Notes under the pieces: model-generated
The model's input: the letters and a program-made list of their open reading frames with translations, nothing else
What the model was told of the DNA's origin: nothing
Databases searched by the model: none
NCBI RefSeq assembly: GCF_022747945.1
Contig: NZ_JALDST010000001.1
Coordinates: 2,356,001-2,420,000 of the forward strand
DNA from: Micromonospora sp. R77
Lineage (GTDB): Bacteria > Actinomycetota > Actinomycetes > Mycobacteriales > Micromonosporaceae
Direction: 5' to 3'
Length of the DNA stretch: 64,000 bases
Shown here: in pieces, positions 58,390-64,000 of the stretch
Position numbering within the stretch: position 1 is the stretch's first letter
Layout: every line of letters begins with the position of its first letter
Program-made: the position numbers and the translations under genes

Positions 58390-59544
58390 GTGACGTTCCC
58401 CGAGCAGCGAGTGCCGTGGCGGGTGGCGATGGAGCGGGCGCTCTACGGGCCCGACGGCTTCTTCGTCTCCGGGGCCGGGCCGGCCGCCCACTTCCGTACC
58501 AGCGTGCACGCCTCCCCGGTCTTCGCCGCTGCCCTGTTCCGTCTCCTCTCCCGGGTCGACGCGGCCCTCGACCATCCGGCACGGCTGGACGTCGTGGACG
58601 TGGGCGCCGGTCGGGGCGAACTGCTGCGTGCGCTCCTGGCCGCAGCCGGCTCCCCTGCCAGGTCCGGTGGCGGGTCCGCGGTGGGGGTTTCCGGGGAGCC
58701 CACCCGCTCCGGGCGGTCAGGCTTGATCCCTGCGCGGGCGGGCTCCCCGGAAACCCCGACCAGCACGGCCGCCGCCCGCCCCTCGCCGGCCGCCCCGGCC
58801 CCGCTCGCCGATCGGGTACGCCTCACCGCCGTCGAACGGGCCCCCCGTCCCCCGGACCTCCCGTCGGAGATCGACTGGGTGCCCGACATCCCCGCCGGGA
58901 TCACCGGCCTGCTCCTGGCCACCGAGTGGCTGGACAACGTCCCCCTCGACCTGGCCCGGCACACTCCGGAAGGCTGGCGCTACCTGCTGGTCGACCCGGC
59001 GACCGGCGCGGAGTCCGTTGGTGCCCTCGTCAACCCGGAGGACGCCGACTGGCTGACCCGCTGGTGGCCGGCGGTCGACGAGGCGCGGGGGGAGATCGGG
59101 CGGAGCCGGGACGAGGCGTGGGCCGGGGCGATCGGCCGGATCGAGCGCGGACTGGCGCTGACCGTGGACTACGGGCACCTGCGGGATGGCCGGCCGATCG
59201 ACGGGACGTTGACCGGATATCGCGGTGGGCGGCAGGTGCCGCCCGTACCCGACGGATCCTGTGACGTCACCGTGCACCTCGCCGTGGACTCGGTCGCCGC
59301 CGCCGGGGAGCGGGTGGCGGGGTGTGCGTACTCGCTGGTCACGCAGCGGGAGGCGCTGCTCGCGCTGGGGGCCGACGGCGGGCGACCACCGATCAGCCTG
59401 GCCGGCACCGACCCGGCCGGGTACGTGCGGGCGCTGGCCGCCGCCTCGACGGTGGCCGAACTGACCGACCCGGCCGGGCTCGGCGGACACTGGTGGCTCC
59501 GGCAACCGGTCGGCATCGACCTCGACGCGCTCATGGCACGATGA
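58390..59544 (+). CDS. SAM-dependent methyltransferase, MidA/NDUFAF7-like
   Basis: A 384-residue methyltransferase. [21 protein letters not shown] at the N-terminus, [20 protein letters not shown] as motif I, and [18 protein letters not shown] with [11 protein letters not shown] fit the MidA/NDUFAF7 family, whose mitochondrial member methylates NDUFS2, the NuoD counterpart. Here the gene overlaps a nuoD-like gene by four bases. About 40 Ser/Gly/Pro-rich residues after motif I are encoded by a palindromic insert not expected in the family. Start GTG 58390; the frame opens upstream without family sequence. Confidence 0.8.
   Translation: MTFPEQRVPWRVAMERALYGPDGFFVSGAGPAAHFRTSVHASPVFAAALFRLLSRVDAALDHPARLDVVDVGAGRGELLRALLAAAGSPARSGGGSAVGVSGEPTRSGRSGLIPARAGSPETPTSTAAARPSPAAPAPLADRVRLTAVERAPRPPDLPSEIDWVPDIPAGITGLLLATEWLDNVPLDLARHTPEGWRYLLVDPATGAESVGALVNPEDADWLTRWWPAVDEARGEIGRSRDEAWAGAIGRIERGLALTVDYGHLRDGRPIDGTLTGYRGGRQVPPVPDGSCDVTVHLAVDSVAAAGERVAGCAYSLVTQREALLALGADGGRPPISLAGTDPAGYVRALAAASTVAELTDPAGLGGHWWLRQPVGIDLDALMAR
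58680..58761. repeat. 28-base-arm inverted repeat inside the methyltransferase gene
   Basis: Arms at 58680-58707 and 58734-58761 pair with two mismatches around a 26-base spacer; the core is GGTTTCCGGGGAGCC. The insert keeps the reading frame open. It looks like a small non-coding palindromic element that entered a coding region. Confidence 0.75.
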
Positions 59545-60710
59545 CGGGCATGACCACGGATGCCGGCGACCTCCGCGAACTGACCGTCGGCACCGGCGCG
59601 GGCGGCGAGCAGCTCGGCACCGACATGGTGCTCAACATCGGCCCCCAGCACCCCTCCACGCACGGTGTGCTGCGGCTCAAGCTGGTCCTCGACGGCGAAC
59701 GCGTGGTCGCCGCCGAGCCGATCGTCGGCTACATGCACCGGGGCGCGGAGAAACTCTTCGAGGTACGCGACTACCGGCAGATCATCGTGCTGGCCAACCG
59801 GCACGACTGGCTGTCGGCCTTCTCCAACGAGCTGGGCGTGGTGCTCGCCGTCGAGCGGCTGATGGGCATGGAGGTGCCCGAGCGGGCCACCTGGCTGCGG
59901 ATGGCGCTCGCCGAGCTGAACCGGGTGCTCAACCACCTGATGTTCCTCGGGTCGTACCCGCTGGAGATCGGCGCGATCACCCCGGTCTTCTACGCGTTCC
60001 GGGAGCGGGAGACCATCCAGGCGGTGATGGAGGAGGTCTCCGGGGGCCGGATCCACTACATGTTCAACCGGGTCGGCGGGCTCAAGGAGGAGGTGCCGGC
60101 CGGCTGGACCGGGCGGGCCCGCGCCGCCATCGGCGAGGTACGCCGCCGGCTCCCCGACCTCGACCACCTCATCCGGCGCAACGAGATCTTCCTGGCCCGT
60201 ACCGTCGGGGTGGGGGTGCTGTCCGCCGCCGAGGCCGCCGCGTTCGGCGCGTCCGGGCCGGTCGCCCGGGCCTCCGGCCTCGACCTGGACCTGCGCCGCG
60301 ACGAGCCCTACCTGGCGTACGACCAGCTCGACGTGCCCGTGGTCACCAAGACCGCCGGGGACTGCCACGCCCGCTTCGAGGTGCTGCTCGACCAGGTGTA
60401 CGTCTCCCTCGACCTCGCCGAGCAGTGCCTGGACCGGGTCGACCGGCTCACCGGGCCGGTGAACACCCGGCTGCCGAAGGTGGTCAAGGCGCCCGAGGGG
60501 CACACCTACGCCTGGACCGAGAACCCGCTCGGGATCAACGGCTACTACCTGGTGTCCCGGGGCGAGAAGACCCCGTGGCGGCTCAAGCTGCGCACCGCCT
60601 CGTACGCGAACGTGCAGGCGCTGGCCACCCTGCTGCCCGGGTGCCTGGTGCCGGACCTGATCGCCATCCTCGGCTCGATGTTCTTCGTGGTCGGCGACAT
60701 CGACAAGTAG
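59541..60710 (+). CDS. Stand-alone NADH-quinone oxidoreductase subunit D paralogue
   Basis: A 389-residue NuoD/49-kDa family protein. Landmarks are [62 protein letters not shown] and the C-terminal [25 protein letters not shown]. Canonical NuoD is near 440 residues in actinomycetes, so this is shorter, like the NuoD2 proteins annotated in Streptomyces. No other nuo gene is in the window. The ATG overlaps the methyltransferase stop by four bases. Whether it joins complex I or another quinone enzyme is unknown. Confidence 0.88.
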   Translation: MTGMTTDAGDLRELTVGTGAGGEQLGTDMVLNIGPQHPSTHGVLRLKLVLDGERVVAAEPIVGYMHRGAEKLFEVRDYRQIIVLANRHDWLSAFSNELGVVLAVERLMGMEVPERATWLRMALAELNRVLNHLMFLGSYPLEIGAITPVFYAFRERETIQAVMEEVSGGRIHYMFNRVGGLKEEVPAGWTGRARAAIGEVRRRLPDLDHLIRRNEIFLARTVGVGVLSAAEAAAFGASGPVARASGLDLDLRRDEPYLAYDQLDVPVVTKTAGDCHARFEVLLDQVYVSLDLAEQCLDRVDRLTGPVNTRLPKVVKAPEGHTYAWTENPLGINGYYLVSRGEKTPWRLKLRTASYANVQALATLLPGCLVPDLIAILGSMFFVVGDIDK

Positions 60711-60719
60711 GCCGGCCGG

Positions 60720-62476
60720 TCAGCGCCGGCGGCCACCGGCCCGGGGGACGTCGTCGCGGGGCGGATAGCCGTACCGCTCGCCGTCGCCGCGCGGCTGGTC
60801 GTAGCGGACCGGTTCCGGCTCGGCCGTCCGCCACAGCGGCTCCGCGCTCCGCTGCCGCGGCGGGCGCCACTCGTCGGGCACCGGTACGCCGCCGACCGGG
60901 AGGGCCGGCCGGTTCTCCTCCGCCCAGCCGCCGCCCCAGCCGGCGTCGTCGTCCGGTTCGCGGCGGGGTTCGGCCCGGCGTACGGAGGCCCACCGGTCCT
61001 CCACCCGGTACTCGGTGCCGCCGCCGTCGGCGTGCACGGCGGCCCGCCGCTCACCGACCCGTACCTCGCGGCCGTGCTCGTCCTGGCGCACCGAGGCCCA
61101 CCGGTCCCCGGCGCGCAGCTGCGACCAGTACTCCCCGTCCTGGTCGCCGACGGCCGGGGCGGACGGTTCGGGGGCGTCCCAGGACCGGCCGTCGGTCGGA
61201 CCCCAGGCCTGCCCCGTCGAGCCCTGCCCCGCCCAGCTCGGCTCGTCGTCGGCGGACGTGGACCACCGGTCGTCCCGAGGAGCCGCGGCGGCGGACGCCC
61301 AGGGCCGGCCGTCGTCGTGGCCGGCCCGGTCGTCGACCGGGGTCGCCCAGGACCTGTCCCGGGCGGCACCGGGACCCGGGCGGCCCGCCCCTCGGCCCGC
61401 TCGTCGCGCTGCCCCGACCAGGACCGCTCCTCCGGCGCGGCCGCCGACCAGGAGCGGTCGGGCTGCGCGGCGCGGGACCGGTCGTCGGCCGACCAGCCCC
61501 GGTCGTCGCCGTAACCGGAGCGGGGGCGCTCGTCGGGCTCGGCGGCACCCCGGGACCGCTCCTCGGGGCCGGGGACCAGCGGCCGTAGCGGTTGCCGGCG
61601 GCCGGATCGGCACCGTCCACGATGGTGTGCCGGGTGGTCACGTGCACGGTCTCGGTGTGGTGCACCACCCCGACCGGGCGGGGCCGGGCTCCGGCCGGCC
61701 GTCCTGCTCGGCGGCCCGTGCGGCCCCGTAGCCGCCGGAGGGGGCGGTGCCGTAGACGCCGGCCTGGCCGCCGTAGCCGCCGGACGGAGCGCCGTGGACG
61801 CCGGACTGGGCGGCGTACCCGCTGGACTGGGCGGTGCCGTGGACGCCGGACCGGGCGGCGGCGGGCTGGGCGGCCACGCCGGGGTGCCCGGCTGGGCGGT
61901 GCCGTAGCGGCCGACGGGCCGGGGGCGGCGGGCCGCCTCGTCCTCGTCGTGGCGCTCGGCCGCCGGCTCGCTCCACGCCGACTCGTCCGGCGCGGCGTAG
62001 CGGCCCCGGGGAGCCGGGTCGTCGTACCCCTCTCCAGCCGGCACCCGGGCACGCCCGCCGACCGCCTCGTCAGCCGGCGCAGCGGTGACACCCGCGGCGG
62101 CGGCGATGCCCGCGGCCATCGCGTCGAGCCGGCGGCGCATCGCGGTGACCGAGTCCTCGGCCCGCTGCGCCTGGTCCATGGCCTGGTTGCCGCGCTGGGC
62201 GGCGGCCACGATCTCGGCCCGCAGCTCCCGGCGCAGCTGCTCGATCTCGTCGCCCAACTCGACGGCGGGAGCGCCGCCCTCGGCCCGCAACGCGATGGAG
62301 AGGCCGATCAGGACGACGGCCAGGATGGCGAGCACGGCACCGAACCGCAGCGGACCGTTGCCGTCGGCCACCAGCAGGATCAGCGCGGCCAGGGGCGCGA
62401 GCCCCACCCCGATCCAGAACAGGACGGTCAGCAGGGCGGGAGTGCGCTTCTCGGCGAGAGCAACCGGGGCGGGCAT
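60720..62476 (-). pseudogene. Membrane/coiled-coil low-complexity protein with four apparent frameshifts
   Basis: The N-terminus has two membrane helices (LLTVLFWIGVGLAPLAALILL and FGAVLAILAVVLIGLSIAL), then a coiled coil (LGDEIEQLRRELRAEIVAAA). The low-complexity remainder continues only by changing frame: HGAPSGGYGGQAGVYGTAPS repeats, then VHHTETVHVTTRHTIVDGAD, then SRGAAEPDERPRSGYGDDRG, then DRWASVRQDEHGREVRVGE to a stop at 60720. The four shifts, near 61882, 61680, 61570 and 61377, each need one base added, giving a 586-residue product. Likely real protein with sequencing gaps in GC runs. Function unknown. Converges with nuoD paralogue. Confidence 0.65.
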
Positions 62477-62600
62477 GGCTGTGCACAGTACCGAGAGTTC
62501 CGGCCCCGGGGAACGGGCCGAAAGCACCGATGTGCCCCGGTGAGAAGGGAAATCCGGCCGCCGCCGGACCCTCAGTGGGCCCGGCGGCGGCCGGAATCGG

Positions 62601-63605
62601 TCAGCTGGCGGCGAGCGCCGCGTCGGAGGAGAAGACCAGACCGACGCTGGCGCTGCCGGTCTTCAGGGCGTTCTTGGTCTGCGGCCCACCGGCGTCCAGC
62701 GAGCTGAACGAGCCGGCCTTGAAGTCGTAGACCTGGACCAGGCCGGCCTGGCACTTCGGCCGCTGCGGGCACTCCGGCGGGCCGGCCAGCACGGTGGCCT
62801 GGCCGGAGCACTTGGCCGCCAGGTCGGAGAGGCTGGTCACGCCGTACTTGTCGGCGAAGGCCTTGGTCACCGCGAAGGCGTTCTGGTCCTGCGCGGCGGC
62901 CGGCTTGCCGAAGCTGATGCCGGCCTTGTCACCCGCGGCCTTGAGCGCGGCCACCGTCTTGTCCAGCTCCGGCGAGGAGACCGGCTGGGCGTCCTTGCCG
63001 TTGGCCTTGGTGTTCAGGAACTCGGCCATGGTGGCCGCGTACTCCGGGACGACCTGGATCTCGCCCTTCTCCAGGGCCGGCTCGTAGAGCTCCCGGTTTC
63101 CGACGGTCTGCACCTTGACCTGGTAGCCGGCCGAGGTGAGCGTGATCTTGTAGAGCTCGGCGAGGAGCTGGCTCTCGCTGAAGTTGCCGGCGCCGACCAC
63201 GATCGACCCGCCCGGACCCTTCTCCACCCCCGAGGTGAGCCCGTTGGCGTCCGCGAACTCCTTCGCCGCCACCTGCGGGGTCTTCCGGTCCACGTCGACG
63301 GCCTTGTTCAGCCCGATCAGCTTCGGCGTGTCCAGCGCCGCGGAGACCTTGTCCAGCGCGGCCAGGAGCTGCGGGTTGGCCGCCTTGGCGTTGACCGCCG
63401 GGATGATGTTGTCGGTGTTCTGGAGCTTCTTGTCGTCGTTGAGGACCATTAGCTGGTCACCCGCGACCGGGGCGCACCCCGCCCCGGAGGCACCCTTGTC
63501 CGGCGCGTCGGTGCCCGAGGAACCGGCGTCGCCGCAGCCGGTGAGGAGCCCGGCCGCGGTCAGGGCCCCCATCGCGCCGATCGCCAGCCGTGTACGTGCG
63601 CGCAT
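62601..63605 (-). CDS. Osmoprotectant/glycine betaine ABC transporter substrate-binding lipoprotein
   Basis: A 334-residue lipoprotein. The signal ends in GLLTGC. The OpuAC-type ligand-binding domain has IVVGAGNFSESQLLAELYKITL, VQTVGNRELYEPALEKGEIQVVPEYAATMAEFL and ADKYGVTSLSDLAAKC. Start ATG 63605 follows GGCAGG; the open frame upstream lacks family features. A permease gene with the same orientation begins upstream and runs off the window. Ligand is likely betaine, choline or carnitine, inferred from family. Confidence 0.9.
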   Translation of the reverse strand: MRARTRLAIGAMGALTAAGLLTGCGDAGSSGTDAPDKGASGAGCAPVAGDQLMVLNDDKKLQNTDNIIPAVNAKAANPQLLAALDKVSAALDTPKLIGLNKAVDVDRKTPQVAAKEFADANGLTSGVEKGPGGSIVVGAGNFSESQLLAELYKITLTSAGYQVKVQTVGNRELYEPALEKGEIQVVPEYAATMAEFLNTKANGKDAQPVSSPELDKTVAALKAAGDKAGISFGKPAAAQDQNAFAVTKAFADKYGVTSLSDLAAKCSGQATVLAGPPECPQRPKCQAGLVQVYDFKAGSFSSLDAGGPQTKNALKTGSASVGLVFSSDAALAAS

Positions 63606-63776
63606 CCTGCCCGCCTTCCGTGTCCCGGCGCGACCCACCGGGTCGGCCGCGTGTCCGACGGGCGATCCGTATCGGTCGCCCGCGATCTCCACCCAACATC
63701 GTCACCGGCGGCACCGACAACCCGAGGGGATCTTCGTCACCGGATCGTCACCCGCCGTCGGGGCGTACCGGACGGA

Positions 63777-64000
63777 TCAGGTCCCTTCGACCGCATTCGC
63801 CGCCCGACGGGCCGCGCGGCGGCGGACCGGGCGCAGCGGGCGCGGGGTGACCGCCCGCTCGACCAGCGCGAGCACCAGCTCCACGGCGATCGCCAGCCCG
63901 GCCACCAGCACGCCACCGGCGATGATCTGACCGCCACCGGCGGCGATGTCCAGCCCGAAGCCGGCCCGGATGATCTGACCGAGACCGCCGCCGTTGACGA
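63777..64000 (-). CDS. ABC transporter permease, C-terminal fragment
   Basis: The last 73 codons of a gene that enters from the window edge. They read VNGGGLGQIIRAGFGLD, then GGVLVAGLAIAVELVLALVER and a basic tail, which is the C-terminal helix of OpuC/ProW-type permeases. The stop lies 171 bases upstream of the binding-protein start, so the two are probably one operon. The start and the ATPase partner are outside the window. Confidence 0.8.
   Translation of the reverse strand, partial: VNGGGLGQIIRAGFGLDIAAGGGQIIAGGVLVAGLAIAVELVLALVERAVTPRPLRPVRRRAARRAANAVEGT

Overview
The window is high-GC actinomycete chromosome, most likely Micromonospora or a close relative in the Micromonosporaceae. Codons strongly favour G or C in the third position, GTG and TTG starts are common, and families such as CarD, Lsr2, DUF397, DUF2510 and RDD appear. 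From 31.7 to 58.2 kb the gene order matches, from memory, the mycobacterial block ispF-ispD-carD-lpqE-radA-disA-membrane protein-mutY-clpC-lsr2-lysS-coaX-panD-panC-DUF2520. No tRNA, rRNA, CRISPR array, prophage or transposase was found.

Layout. 0-10.4 kb is accessory: an IclR regulator, an AbiEi/DUF559-like protein, a multicopper oxidase with fibronectin III repeats, a secreted subtilisin, a HAD phosphatase, a divergent EamA exporter/CGNR regulator pair and a GNAT acetyltransferase. 10.5-19 kb holds two unrelated fumarases (class II and class I), a small two-gene unit (modified-DNA-reader-like protein plus DUF3800-like protein), a secreted DNRLRE/repeat protein and a beta-propeller protein. 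19-29.5 kb is dominated by tyrosine catabolism: an Lrp regulator divergent from hppD, an aromatic/histidinol-phosphate aminotransferase, hmgA, fahA and an unknown gene translationally coupled to fahA. Together these would take tyrosine through 4-hydroxyphenylpyruvate and homogentisate to fumarate and acetoacetate. No maleylacetoacetate isomerase was recognised.

29.5-33.5 kb carries a zinc alcohol dehydrogenase, a TPR membrane protein, and ispF, ispD and carD. 33.8-39.3 kb is an island between carD and the LpqE-like gene. It contains a type III polyketide synthase, an acyl-CoA dehydrogenase-like flavoprotein, a methyltransferase and a UbiA prenyltransferase, an arrangement resembling the agq phenolic-lipid cluster of Actinoplanes. 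39.4-58.2 kb returns to core genes: DNA repair and c-di-AMP (radA, disA, mutY), proteostasis (clpC, def), nucleoid (lsr2), lysS, and NAD and pantothenate/CoA synthesis (nadB, nadC, coaX, panC, panD). 58.4-60.7 kb pairs a MidA/NDUFAF7-like methyltransferase with a stand-alone NuoD paralogue. The window ends inside an osmoprotectant ABC transporter.

Three cross-cutting observations. (1) A short intercistronic repeat begins exactly on the stop codon of the upstream gene at four places, always in the sense orientation. (2) Three genes show eight apparent frameshifts, each explained by one missing base in a G/C run. Restoring the bases gives whole-codon lengths in all three, which points to sequence error more than to gene decay. 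(3) Several perfect palindromes sit in regulatory intergenic regions, notably between the two arms of the homogentisate genes. Functions are assigned from visible motifs and gene order; no database search was possible.
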